A stretch of 44,608 nucleotides of DNA from JAICIG01 sp035532215 (GTDB taxonomy: Bacteria; Planctomycetota; Planctomycetia; Pirellulales; JAICIG01). The notes under the pieces are model-generated. The model made no database searches. It was not told the origin of the DNA and saw nothing but the letters and a program-made list of their open reading frames with translations. The stretch covers positions 1 through 44,608 of the forward strand of contig DATKRK010000126.1 of assembly GCA_035532215.1 (NCBI GenBank), written 5' to 3'. The position numbers were made by a program, and so were the translations under genes. Shown here piece after piece: positions 1 to 8,870 of this stretch (position 1 is the stretch's first letter; each line of letters begins with the position of its first letter).

Positions 1-62
1 CCCCTCATCTCCTCCGCATCCCCTATCCCCTTCAATAAAGGTTGCTGCCCCGCGACGCTCGC

Positions 63-1391
63 CTACCCAAAGATCGCCGCAAACTCGCGGCGATAAACCG
101 CCGGATCGTCGGGAAGGCGTTCGGCAAGCTGGTCGCGAGCGACGGCGCCGTGCTGAAAACGGCGCTTCTCGAACACCGGCATCGCGAGCCCGGTCACGGC
201 CTCGACGCCGCGGCGGACGATCTCGCCCTTCAAGGCATACAGCTTGTCGTGCTGCCAATCGGTCAACTCGATGAACGGGATGCCCTCGGCCACCTCGATC
301 ACGTTGGGCAAAGCATAGGGGCTGAAGCCGCGGAAGCCGAGCGAGCGGGCCGGCGCGTAGGAACGCACATGACCGCGGCTCTGACCGCCGGAATAAGTCA
401 ACGAGTGCTTGATCGCCTCGACGCCCCAGCCTTCCTGATAGAGCATCAGATTGTTGAGCACGCTGCGGATCGTCAGCTCGGGATTGTCCTCGATCGGATA
501 GTCCTTCAGGTTTTCGTCGCCCCCGTCGCCGTCGGCCAGATACTTCCAATCCGGATAGAGCTGGCGGATGCCGCGGCACAAAGCCAGGGCTGCCGCAGCG
601 GCTTGTACGTCGAGCGGTTTGTAATCTTCGATCACGCGCACCGCCTCGGCCCGGTCGAGCGCCGAACCGGCGACCTCGATCGGTTCGAGGAACAGGCCCA
701 GATCGAGTGCGTCGAGAAACTCGCGGGCTTGCCGCACGTCGTCGCCCCCGCCGTCGACCGACAAGGTGAACGCTTTCAGCCGGCTCGGCGCGAGCCCTTC
801 GCCGAGCAGGACGCGATAGATCGCCAGAAACAACGCGCCCGAATCGATGCCGCCCGAGAACAGCACGCCGATCGGCTCGTCCGGCTCGATTCGCCGCAGC
901 CACTTGCGGCACTCTTCGGCCAACGCGCTGATATAGGCCCGGCCGATTGCGTCCAAATCGGCCGGCAGCCGATTCCGCTGGGGCGTGAAGAACCGGCGAT
1001 AGGTCGGATTGGGGTCGGGGCAGCCGACCAACGCGATTTCGACCAGATGATGCGCCGGAACCATTCGCGTGTAGGAAGGATGGAATTGTCCGACGAGTCC
1101 TTCGCTGGCCAGAAAATCGCGGATCGCGTCGATCCGCTCGGCCGCGACCAGGCACGGGCCTTCGGCCCGCTTGGCGATGAAATAGCGCAGCGGCCGGCCG
1201 AGCGAGCGGGCCATCCGCACGATTTTGCCGTTGCGGTGCAGCAGGGCGAACTGGCCGTCGATGGCGCGAACCCGCTCGGGGTCGCCCGAAGCGACGCACT
1301 CGATCGCCTCATCCAACGACATGTTGAAGATGCAATTGGCTTGCGGATCGCTCAGATCGACGACCCGCTCGACATAGGCGTTGTGGTGCAT
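63..1391 (-). CDS. Asparagine-synthetase-like protein lacking the N-terminal Cys
   Basis: 442-residue protein of the glutamine-dependent asparagine synthetase superfamily, which adenylates a carboxylate and transfers ammonia to it. The synthetase half is clear: the PP-loop motif VLFSGGIDSG lies near residue 175, and the later DGDGGDENL stretch matches the family's second conserved block. The N-terminal 140 residues resemble a worn glutaminase domain (IDGQFALLHRNGK, then ARSLGRPLRYF), but there is no MCG start, so the Cys nucleophile needed to hydrolyse glutamine is absent. At 442 residues it is shorter than typical AsnB (about 550-640). The ATG at 1391 has only a weak ribosome binding site. 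A DegT-type aminotransferase lies upstream on the same strand, which suggests a sugar or small-molecule tailoring locus; the substrate cannot be named. Confidence 0.8.
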   Translation of the reverse strand: MHHNAYVERVVDLSDPQANCIFNMSLDEAIECVASGDPERVRAIDGQFALLHRNGKIVRMARSLGRPLRYFIAKRAEGPCLVAAERIDAIRDFLASEGLVGQFHPSYTRMVPAHHLVEIALVGCPDPNPTYRRFFTPQRNRLPADLDAIGRAYISALAEECRKWLRRIEPDEPIGVLFSGGIDSGALFLAIYRVLLGEGLAPSRLKAFTLSVDGGGDDVRQAREFLDALDLGLFLEPIEVAGSALDRAEAVRVIEDYKPLDVQAAAAALALCRGIRQLYPDWKYLADGDGGDENLKDYPIEDNPELTIRSVLNNLMLYQEGWGVEAIKHSLTYSGGQSRGHVRSYAPARSLGFRGFSPYALPNVIEVAEGIPFIELTDWQHDKLYALKGEIVRRGVEAVTGLAMPVFEKRRFQHGAVARDQLAERLPDDPAVYRREFAAIFG

Positions 1392-1491
1392 GGCGTTCTC
1401 GAACTTGGTTGTGCCGGTCGGGGCCTACGGAACTCGAGCTTGTTTCGGCGCCGCGGCGAGCGCCCCTGCAAAGGCATTTCGACAGTTGGGT

Positions 1492-1530
1492 GGCTGGCTG
1501 GTGGCTGAGCCTAGGCGAAGCCCCAGTTCC
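1492..1530. repeat. Copy of a dispersed GCCTAGGCGAAGCCCCAG repeat
   Basis: The 203-bp gap between the two first minus-strand genes contains GGCTGAGCCTAGGCGAAGCC. A closely similar sequence recurs at 44329-44372, where it forms a full hairpin. No gene is seen in the gap. Confidence 0.45.
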
Positions 1531-1594
1531 CTCTTGGCATCGCTTCGCTCAGCCGCCAGGCGCCCTCCGTTGTCAATTTAGTCTTGAAGCGGTC

Positions 1595-2836
1595 CTAGGT
1601 TGCAACGAGTTCTCCGGCTGTCGGCGTCGAAACGCGAGTCGGCGGCCGGCAGAATGCGGCCAGCACTTCGATCAATCGGCTCGCGGCCTCGGACGGCATT
1701 TCCGGGTAACAAGGCAAAAAGACGCTGCCGGCCATCGTATCCCTTGCAACGCGGGGGTCAAGCTCCGGTCGACCGGGCGGCGGCGAGACGACGCACAAGC
1801 TTTGCCCTTGCGTGGCATCGAACCCCGCACGCCGCAACTCGGCGATCAACCGCCGCGGCTCGTCGACGCGGATCGGCAGCACCCAATGACAATGATTGCC
1901 CGCCGCAAATCCGGGAAACTCGGCAAGGTTTGCCAAGGCGTCGACGATCGCCCGGCTGGCGGCGATGCGGGCTTCTAATCGCTCGCCGTCGAAACGCCGC
2001 AGCCGCCGCTCGAGCAAGGCCAGCAGCGCAGCCGATGGGCGTCGTCGCAGTTGGTCCAGCAATTCGCCTTGGGCGAACCCTCGCACCGAGCTGTTCAAGA
2101 GCCGATCGGAGTCCAGGCCCGCGAGCTGGCAGCACGCGACCAACAGGGCAAAAGGGGCCGGCGCCGAAAGGCCTTTCAAGCCAGCGTATTTGGCGATTCT
2201 GCGCAACAACGCCCAGCGAGATTGAGACGCATAGGCGGCTTGTCGAGTCGCCATTGCCTGTCGCAATTCAGCATCGCGAACGCGTAAGATCGCCCCGCCC
2301 AAGGCCGTCGCCGTTTTGATCGGTCCGAAGCTGAACATCGAGACGTCGGCCTGCGCGTGGCCGTGGAAACCGGGCCCGCAGTAGGCCTGAGCGCAGTCTT
2401 CGATCAGCAGCAGCCCGTACTCTTGCGCCGCATCGGCCAGCGGAGCCAAGTCGATGCGGCCGCCGAACAGGTGCGCGGCCAGGATGGCTCGCGAAGCGGG
2501 CGTGATCGCGCGGCGCACCATGTCTAACCGCGGCGCCATCGTCGCGGGCGTCAGGTCGACCGGCACGGCCCGCAGACCGTGGGCGGCGATGATTTCGACC
2601 ATGTCGGGAATCGTCACGGCCGAGACGAGCACCTCGCTGCCGGCTGGCAGACGTAGCGAAGCGAGCAACAGATCGAACCCGCTGCGCACCGACAGGCAGG
2701 CCAGCGCCTCGCCATCGGCCGACCACGACTCCCGGGCGCGGCGATCGGCGGCGGCGGCGTCGGCCGGCAGCCAGCACTGCACGGCGCCGTAAGCCAGGTC
2801 CCGCCAGCTGATATCGAGACGTTTGCGCGACCACAT
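1595..2836 (-). CDS. DegT/DnrJ/EryC1/StrS-family PLP aminotransferase
   Basis: 413-residue fold-type I PLP enzyme of the DegT/DnrJ/EryC1/StrS family, which usually transaminates nucleotide-linked keto-sugars. Visible landmarks are EVLVSAVTIPDMVEIIAAHG (cofactor phosphate/substrate region), LLLIEDCAQAY with the Asp that contacts the pyridine nitrogen, and SFGPIKTATALGGAI, where the Lys is the expected Schiff-base residue. The usual GEGG after the Lys is replaced by ALGG. I chose the ATG at 2836 because AAAGGCGG precedes it at good spacing; an upstream alternative at 2902 would add 22 residues without family similarity. It lies upstream of the asparagine-synthetase-like gene on the same strand, with a 203-bp gap that contains a dispersed repeat, so co-transcription is possible but not certain. 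Confidence 0.82.
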   Translation of the reverse strand: MWSRKRLDISWRDLAYGAVQCWLPADAAAADRRARESWSADGEALACLSVRSGFDLLLASLRLPAGSEVLVSAVTIPDMVEIIAAHGLRAVPVDLTPATMAPRLDMVRRAITPASRAILAAHLFGGRIDLAPLADAAQEYGLLLIEDCAQAYCGPGFHGHAQADVSMFSFGPIKTATALGGAILRVRDAELRQAMATRQAAYASQSRWALLRRIAKYAGLKGLSAPAPFALLVACCQLAGLDSDRLLNSSVRGFAQGELLDQLRRRPSAALLALLERRLRRFDGERLEARIAASRAIVDALANLAEFPGFAAGNHCHWVLPIRVDEPRRLIAELRRAGFDATQGQSLCVVSPPPGRPELDPRVARDTMAGSVFLPCYPEMPSEAASRLIEVLAAFCRPPTRVSTPTAGELVAT

Positions 2837-2975
2837 GACATCCGCCTTTCGCCAGACATGAGGAATTACGCGCCGAAGAGCGCAGACGGAGGCCTGCCGC
2901 ATGCGCCGGCTTCAGTATAGGCGAGGCAAAATGCCCGGCGCAACGCGCCTGGGCGAAAATCTCGGAACAGGGAAA

Positions 2976-3377
2976 TCAGCGATAAGAATCGACGACATCC
3001 CGCAATTGCTCGAGGTACTCGCCCTCGTCAAACTGGGCGCCCTCGGTCTGCATGAGCCAGAGTTGCTCGATCAGCGGGTCGCCGATGGCGTGGCGGATAT
3101 CGTGACGCGAAACGCCCAGGGCAGCCAATTGCCGGCCAATCTCCGCCACGCCTTTCGGTTCGTCGGTCGCCAATTGCATTTCGACGATCGAGTGCAACGT
3201 GAGGTGCAGCCGGGGGTTCATCGGCTCGCCGCGCTCGTCGACAATTTCCTCCGGCAGCGTTCCTTCGCGGATCCCCTCGCGATATTCCGGGTGGTCGTCG
3301 AGCGCGATCTCCCAGGCCTCGTCTTCGCTCAGTTGCCTTGGGCTCTCCGCATTTCGTCTGGGCTTTCGTTTGGCCAT
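2976..3377 (-). CDS. DUF1841 family protein
   Basis: 133-residue protein of unknown function. The stretch NPRLHLTLHSIVEMQLATD followed by a spaced RHDIRHAIGDPLIEQLW is the core of the DUF1841 family, a small helical family seen in many bacteria. The N-terminus is basic (MAKRKPRRN) and soluble, and no signal peptide or membrane segment is present. I placed the start at 3377 (MAKRK) with GGGAGA about 12 bases upstream, rather than at 3470: the extra 31 codons of the longer frame are encoded by a palindromic repeat at 3415-3498. No catalytic residues can be assigned. Confidence 0.72.
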   Translation of the reverse strand: MAKRKPRRNAESPRQLSEDEAWEIALDDHPEYREGIREGTLPEEIVDERGEPMNPRLHLTLHSIVEMQLATDEPKGVAEIGRQLAALGVSRHDIRHAIGDPLIEQLWLMQTEGAQFDEGEYLEQLRDVVDSYR

Positions 3378-3414
3378 GCTCGGCACGTTCTCCCAAAAAA
3401 GTCGGCCGCCCTTT

Positions 3415-3498
3415 GTCGCTTTTCGCTCCGCGAAAAAAGCGCCGTTCGTCGCTTCTTCGCTGGGGAGCAAGGCTTCTTTTCGCAGAGCGAAAAGCGAC
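3415..3498. repeat. Palindromic GTCGCTTTTCGCTCCGCGAAA element, composite copy
   Basis: The left arm GTCGCTTTTCGCTCCGCGAA starts at 3415 and its near-perfect complement TTTTCGCAGAGCGAAAAGCG ends at 3498, with about 40 bases of related sequence between. It is the same family as the 50-bp copies at 26846 and 27389 but longer. It lies directly upstream of the DUF1841 start and would be in that gene's 5' leader. Confidence 0.7.
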
Positions 3499-3744
3499 TA
3501 TTCTTCGCTCGGCAAAAATCGCATCTCGCCGGCTGCGAGTCTCGGGTCGTGCAACGCTCTCGCTCCGCATTCGGCTGTTTTGAACTTCCGCCGTAATGTC
3601 AGGGGCCATTCACAACGCAAAGATCAATAGTACGGGTAGACAATCGGCCAAACGCTCGATTACAACGACCACGGCGGCCGGCGTCGGCCTATCGCCGTGG
3701 GAACAATCTCCATTTCACTTTACGCGACCACGCATTCATTCGCC

Positions 3745-4758
3745 ATGCAAAATCAACAAGCTCCCTCGCCGCAGTTGGTGTTCGAAACCTTCAACGCATT
3801 CCAGCGCACGGCGGCCTTGAAGGCGGCGGTCGAATTGGGGCTATTTACGGCGGTCGGCGCCGGTCACGACACGCCGGCGGCGCTGGCCGCAGCCTGCAAT
3901 ACGGCCGAACGAGGCGTCCGCATCCTGGCCGATTACTTGACCGTGCTCGGCTTTCTCGAAAAGGCCGCCGGCCGCTACCGGCTTTCGCCCGAGTCGAGCA
4001 TGTTCTTGGACGAACGTTCGCCCGCCTACCTGGGCGCCGCCGCCGAGTTTTTGTGCTCGCCGGAACACCAGACTCGCTTCAGCGACCTGGCCGGCGCCGT
4101 GCGAGCAGGCGGGGCGCCGCAAAACGACCAGAGCGTGCTCGAACCGGAACACGACGCCTGGGTCAAATTCGCCCGCGGCATGGCGGGCTTGATGAGTATG
4201 CCGGCCGAGTTGCTGGCCCAGCGGATTCTCGCTGGCTCGGCCGCGCCGATGCAAGTGCTCGACATCGCCGCGGGGCACGGTTTGTTCGGCATCGCCTTCG
4301 CCCGGCACAATCCGCAAGCCGTCGTCACGGCGGTCGATTGGTCCAACGTGCTGGAAGTGGCGAAGCAAAACGCCGAACGGGCGGGCGTGGCCGATCGGCA
4401 CCGCTTGCTCGGCGGCAGCGCGTTCGAGGTCGATTTCGGCTCTGGCTACGACGTCGTGCTGCTGACCAATTTCTTGCACCACTTCGACGCCGCGACGAAC
4501 GAAGCCCTGATGCGGAAGATTCACGCCGCCCTAAAACTCGGCGGCCGCGCCGTGGCCTTGGAATTCGTGCCGGACGAGAGCCGCGTCGCACCGCCCACAT
4601 CGGCCGCCTTTGCGCTGGTGATGCTGGCCACCACCCCGGCCGGCGACGCCTATACCTTCGCCGAGTATGAAGCCGGTTTTCGCTCCGCGGGCTTCGCCAA
4701 GGCCGAGTGCTTCAATCTCGAGCCGACGATGCAGCAGGTGGTCGTGGCCTACCGCTGA
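3745..4758 (+). CDS. Class I SAM-dependent methyltransferase, O-methyltransferase family 2 type
   Basis: 337-residue methyltransferase with the two-domain layout of plant-type/hydroxyindole O-methyltransferases. Residues 1-100 form a dimerisation and winged-helix domain (FQRTAALKAAVELGLFTAV, then RILADYLTVLGFLEK). The Rossmann part has the SAM-binding motif VLDIAAGHGLFGIAFAR near 170, an acidic AVDW at the end of strand 2, and VVLLTNFLHHFD for motif IV. The ATG at 3745 (MQNQQ) was preferred over an upstream in-frame start at 3697 because family similarity begins just after it. No Zn or general-base His is obvious, so the acceptor substrate is not known. It stands alone, with a 237-bp gap before the next gene. 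Confidence 0.83.
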   Translation: MQNQQAPSPQLVFETFNAFQRTAALKAAVELGLFTAVGAGHDTPAALAAACNTAERGVRILADYLTVLGFLEKAAGRYRLSPESSMFLDERSPAYLGAAAEFLCSPEHQTRFSDLAGAVRAGGAPQNDQSVLEPEHDAWVKFARGMAGLMSMPAELLAQRILAGSAAPMQVLDIAAGHGLFGIAFARHNPQAVVTAVDWSNVLEVAKQNAERAGVADRHRLLGGSAFEVDFGSGYDVVLLTNFLHHFDAATNEALMRKIHAALKLGGRAVALEFVPDESRVAPPTSAAFALVMLATTPAGDAYTFAEYEAGFRSAGFAKAECFNLEPTMQQVVVAYR

Positions 4759-4995
4759 CGACGCCCAAGCCCTGCAATCTAGCCGATGCGGCCGGGTGGA
4801 AGAATCTCCGATCGATTTGCCCCACTACCTGCTGGCCAAATTCCTTGATTTACGCAGGGCGTCGCTTTACGCTGGCAGGTTCACCCGCCGTGCGGGCCGG
4901 CGAGATTGCCGCCAGAACTGCGTCTCGCGGAAGATGCCGAAGCCCCCGCCGCCGGTTCCCGATTAGCCGACCTTTTAGCCCCTGGGCGCTACTCC

Positions 4996-7900
4996 ATGAT
5001 CCGATCGCCAATGCTCTTGCTGCTGGCCGCTGGCTGGCTTTCGGCCGCGAATTCTGCCAGGGCCGCCGATGCCGTTTACGATACGCCGGAGGCGGCCAAG
5101 GCTGATCCTGATTTCGCGCTGCAAGGCGAATATGTCGGCGAAGGGATCGGCATGCAGGTGGTGGCGCTGGGCGAGGGCGAGTTCAGCGTCGTGTCGTATC
5201 CCGGCGGATTGCCGGGCGCCGGCTGGACGGGCAAAGACAAACAGGCGAGCGAGGCCGACCGCGAAGAGGTCAAGGAACTCGTCGCGAAGCTGAAGCGCAC
5301 CGAGCGCGCCAGCCCGACGCTCGGCGCCAAGCCGCCGAAAAGTGCGGTGGTGCTGTTCGACGGCACGCAAGCCGCGCTCGACAAGCATTGGCGCCGGGGC
5401 GCCCGGATGACCGACGACGGCCTATTGGCGCCAGGCTGCACGGGCATCGATACGTTTCGCGATTTCACGCTGCACCTGGAGTTCCGCACGCCGTTTATGC
5501 CCAAGGCCCGCGACCAGGGGCGCGGCAACAGCGGCGTTTATTATCAGGGCCGCTATGAAACGCAGGTACTCGATTCGTTCGGGCTGGAAGGCAAAGACAA
5601 CGAGTGCGGCGGCATCTATTCGGTCGCGGCGCCGACGGTCAATATGTGCCTGCCGCCGCTGACCTGGCAGACTTACGACGCGGAGTTCACGGCCGCCCGC
5701 TACGACGAGCAGGGCAAGAAGACCTCGCCCGCGAAGCTGACGGTCAAGCTGAACGGCGTGCTGGTGCAGCAGAACGTCGAAATCCCGGGGCCGACCACCG
5801 CGGCGCCGATCAAAGAATCGCCCGAGCCGGACCCCGTCTATCTGCAAGACCACGGCAACCCGGTGCGCTACCGCAATATCTGGGTCGTGCCGCGCGACGC
5901 CGAGCAGGAATCGCGGCGGCCGATCGTGCCGGGCTTCGAGCGCTTCTACGCCACGGCCGGCGCCGATCACGCAGCCGGCGGGCGGCTGCTCGTTGAAGAA
6001 CTCAATTGCACGGCTTGCCATCAGCCCGACGCGGCGTTAGCCGCCCGCTTGGCGCCCCGGCCGGCGCCGTCGCTGGAGAACGTCGGCGCCCGCGTGCGAC
6101 CCGAATACTTGCTCGAATTCATCGCCCACCCGCACGTCGTGAAGCCCGGCACGCTGATGCCGGCCGCGCTCGCCAACCTGCCGGCGGCCGAACGCGACGG
6201 CGCCGCACGGGCGATCGTCAACTTTCTGGCCGCCGGCTCGCGGCTGCCCGAACAAGCCGGCAATCGCAAGTTCGCTCAGAACGGCGAGCAGTTGTTCCAC
6301 ACGATCGGCTGCACGGCCTGCCACGCACCGCGAAATGGCCAAAAAGTTTCGCCGGCCACGTCCATCCCGTTGCCCGACCTGAAAGCCAAAACCACGATCC
6401 CCGCTTTGGTCGAGTTTTTGAAGAACCCGCAGCACTTCCGCCCCGCCGGCCGCATGCCGAGCTTGAACCTGAACAACGACGAAGCCCGCGACCTGGCTCA
6501 TTACCTGGTCGGCGAAGTCGATGTCAAGCCTCGCGACGCGAACCTGCACTTCGCCGCGTTCGAAGGGAGCTGGGACAAGGCGCCCGACTTCGCCAAGTTG
6601 ACGCCGATCAAGACCGGTCAGGCCGCGGGCTTCGATCTGGCGGTCGCCGGCCGCGAGAACAATTTTGGCGTCCGCTTCGAAGGTTTTTCGAAGATCGACC
6701 GCGAGGGCACGTACCAGTTTCATCTTGGCTCCGACGACGGCAGCCTGCTGTGGATCGACGGCAAGCAGGTCGTGTCGTCCGACGGCGTCCACCCGCACCA
6801 GGTGAACTCAGGCTCGGCCATGCTTGCCAAGGGCATGCACCCGTTGCGCGTCGATTACTTTCAAGGTGGCGGCGAATGGACGCTCGAACTGGAATACGAA
6901 GGGCCCGGCGTGCCGCGCCAGCCGGCTGATATGTCGATCTATCTGACTGAGACCGCCCCGCCTCCTTTGCCGCCAGCGGCGGAAGACGGCGAGCGGTTTG
7001 TCTTCGACCCCTCGCAAGTCGATCGCGGGCGAGAACTGTTCGCCGCCGTTGGTTGCGAGTCGTGCCACGAGTTGAAGCGCGACGGCCAGCCAATCAAGTC
7101 GATGGCGTCGGCCAAACCGCTACGCGAATGCTCGCCGGAGAAAGGCTGCCTTGGCGACCCCTCGTCCTCGAAGGCGCCCGACTTCGCCTTGAGCGCCGCC
7201 CAACGCGAGGCGCTTGCCGCCGCCTTGACCGCGCCGGCGCCCGCCGCGCCGCCCGGCCCGTTAGAACAAATTGCCCAGACGATGACCGCCTTCAACTGCT
7301 ACGCCTGCCACAGCCGGGGCGGAATCGGCGGGCCGGAGGCCGATCGCAATCCGCTGTTCATCACCACAATCCCCGAGATGGGCGACGAAGGCCGCGTGCC
7401 GCCGCCGCTGGACGGCGTGGGCGACAAGCTGCAAGACGCCTGGCTGAAGCACGTGCTGGCCGAAGGCGCCAAGGACCGGCCCTACATGCTCGCGCGGATG
7501 CCCAAGTTCGCCGTCGCCGCAGTGGCCGCGCTGGCCGAGGCGTTCGCCGCCGCCGACCAGAAGTCCGAGGCCAAGATTCCCGCACTGGCGGAAAGCGAAC
7601 TGCACCTCAAATCGACCGGCCGGGCGCTGGTCGGCGACAAAGCGCTGGCTTGCATCAAGTGCCATACGTTCGGCCCGCACCGCGCGACCGGCATTCAAGC
7701 CATCGGGCTCGATAAGATGACGCGGCGAATTCGCGAGGACTGGTTCCACCGCTACCTGCCCAACCCGCCGCAATTTCGCCCCGGCACGCGCATGCCGACC
7801 GGTTTCGCCAATGGCCGCGTCACGATCGGCGACGTCTACGGCGGCGATCCGCCGAGCCAGATCGCCGCGATTTGGAAATACCTGAGCGACGGCGACAAGG

Positions 7901-8595
7901 CGGGCATCCCTGACGGGCTGATTGCCGGCGTGATCGAACTGAAGCCCGACGGTCGGCCGGTCATTTATCGCAACTTCATCGACGGCCTGTCGCCGCGCGG
8001 CATCGCGGTCGGCTACCCGGAGGGCGCCGACCTGGCCTGGGACGCGAACCGGCTCTGCCTGTCGCTCGTCTGGCACGGCCGCTTCATCGACGCCTCGCTG
8101 CACTGGGTCGGCCGCGGCAACGGCTTTCAAACGCCGCTGGGCGATCATATCGTGCGGCTCGAAACGACCGTGCCGCTGGCCGTGCTCGCATCGCTCGATA
8201 CGGCCTGGCCCAGCGAGCCGCCAAAAGAGCGCGGCTACCGCTTCCGCGGCTACCGGCTCGACCGCGAAGGCCGTCCGGTTTTCCAATATTCGGGCCCTGG
8301 CTTTGCGGTCGAAGATCAGCCGCTGCCCAAACCGAGCGGCAAGGAAACGGGCTTCGAGCGGCGGCTGACGATTCGCGCCGAGCAGCCGCTTTCCGCACTG
8401 TATTTCTTGGCTGGCGCCGCGGGCGAAATCAAGCCGCTCGGCGACGGGCGGTATCAGCTCGGCGCCGTGACGATCGGCATTCGCGCCGACGGCGCCTCGC
8501 CGGTCGTTCGCACGAACGGCGGCCGGCAGGAGTTGCTCGTGCCGGTGACGTTGAAGGACGGCAAGGCGGAAGTGGTGCAGGAGATTGTTTGGTAG
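4996..8595 (+). CDS. Secreted DUF1080-PA14 five-heme cytochrome c fusion protein
   Basis: 1199-residue exported protein. MIRSPMLLLLAAGWLSAANS forms a signal peptide ending near ARA, so the start at 4996 is preferred over 4906. Residues about 115-300 are a DUF1080 (3-keto-disaccharide hydrolase/concanavalin-like) domain (VLFDGTQ, RGNSGVYYQGRYETQVLDSF). Heme-binding CxxCH motifs lie at residues 338 (CTACH), 439 (CTACH), 687 (CESCH), 768 (CYACH) and 886 (CIKCH). A PA14 carbohydrate-binding domain lies at about 520-637 (YQFHLGSDDGSLLWIDGKQV). The last 200 residues are a beta-rich region I do not recognise. It probably binds and oxidises or cleaves sugars outside the cytoplasmic membrane and passes electrons to the hemes. 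The next gene is a sorbosone-dehydrogenase-like protein, a likely partner. The stop codon lies inside a heptamer repeat. Confidence 0.85.
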   Translation: MIRSPMLLLLAAGWLSAANSARAADAVYDTPEAAKADPDFALQGEYVGEGIGMQVVALGEGEFSVVSYPGGLPGAGWTGKDKQASEADREEVKELVAKLKRTERASPTLGAKPPKSAVVLFDGTQAALDKHWRRGARMTDDGLLAPGCTGIDTFRDFTLHLEFRTPFMPKARDQGRGNSGVYYQGRYETQVLDSFGLEGKDNECGGIYSVAAPTVNMCLPPLTWQTYDAEFTAARYDEQGKKTSPAKLTVKLNGVLVQQNVEIPGPTTAAPIKESPEPDPVYLQDHGNPVRYRNIWVVPRDAEQESRRPIVPGFERFYATAGADHAAGGRLLVEELNCTACHQPDAALAARLAPRPAPSLENVGARVRPEYLLEFIAHPHVVKPGTLMPAALANLPAAERDGAARAIVNFLAAGSRLPEQAGNRKFAQNGEQLFHTIGCTACHAPRNGQKVSPATSIPLPDLKAKTTIPALVEFLKNPQHFRPAGRMPSLNLNNDEARDLAHYLVGEVDVKPRDANLHFAAFEGSWDKAPDFAKLTPIKTGQAAGFDLAVAGRENNFGVRFEGFSKIDREGTYQFHLGSDDGSLLWIDGKQVVSSDGVHPHQVNSGSAMLAKGMHPLRVDYFQGGGEWTLELEYEGPGVPRQPADMSIYLTETAPPPLPPAAEDGERFVFDPSQVDRGRELFAAVGCESCHELKRDGQPIKSMASAKPLRECSPEKGCLGDPSSSKAPDFALSAAQREALAAALTAPAPAAPPGPLEQIAQTMTAFNCYACHSRGGIGGPEADRNPLFITTIPEMGDEGRVPPPLDGVGDKLQDAWLKHVLAEGAKDRPYMLARMPKFAVAAVAALAEAFAAADQKSEAKIPALAESELHLKSTGRALVGDKALACIKCHTFGPHRATGIQAIGLDKMTRRIREDWFHRYLPNPPQFRPGTRMPTGFANGRVTIGDVYGGDPPSQIAAIWKYLSDGDKAGIPDGLIAGVIELKPDGRPVIYRNFIDGLSPRGIAVGYPEGADLAWDANRLCLSLVWHGRFIDASLHWVGRGNGFQTPLGDHIVRLETTVPLAVLASLDTAWPSEPPKERGYRFRGYRLDREGRPVFQYSGPGFAVEDQPLPKPSGKETGFERRLTIRAEQPLSALYFLAGAAGEIKPLGDGRYQLGAVTIGIRADGASPVVRTNGGRQELLVPVTLKDGKAEVVQEIVW

Positions 8596-8660
8596 GCGGC
8601 AGACGGCAGACGGTAGGCGGTAGGCGGCAGACGGTAGGCGGTAGACGGTAGGCGGCAGAC
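8591..8660. repeat. Ten-unit heptanucleotide tandem repeat (GGYAGRC)
   Basis: Ten consecutive 7-base units, each GGTAGGC, GGCAGAC or GGTAGAC. The array begins inside the final Trp codon and supplies the TAG stop of the preceding gene. Confidence 0.9.
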
Positions 8661-8673
8661 GGGGAAGAAGAAT

Positions 8674-8836
8674 CCCTTCTCCCTTTGGGAGAGGGTGAGG
8701 GCGGAGCGGGACTGCCACTTCATCGAACCTGTGCGTTGAAACAGAGCGTCTCGGCGGCGCTCCCTCACCCCGGCCCTCTCCCCGAGGGAGAGGGAGGCGA
8801 ACTAATAATAGTTCCCTCTCCCAAAGGGAGAGGGAG
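8674..8836. repeat. Composite CCCTCTCCC/GGGAGAGGG palindromic repeats
   Basis: Three hairpin-forming blocks of the type CTCCCTTTGGGAGAGGGTGA, CCCTCTCCCCGAGGGAGAGG and CCCTCTCCCAAAGGGAGAGG sit in the gap between the two dehydrogenase-type genes. Related blocks occur at 13808-13853 and 36458-36547. They could act as transcript-stabilising hairpins, but this is inference. Confidence 0.75.
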
Positions 8837-8870
8837 AAGAGACATCAAACTCAACCGGATAAGTGCAAAC

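Noticed and set aside
42..1508. 488-residue plus-strand open frame
   Set aside because: It is antisense to the asparagine-synthetase-like gene, has no family features and reflects high G+C codon bias.
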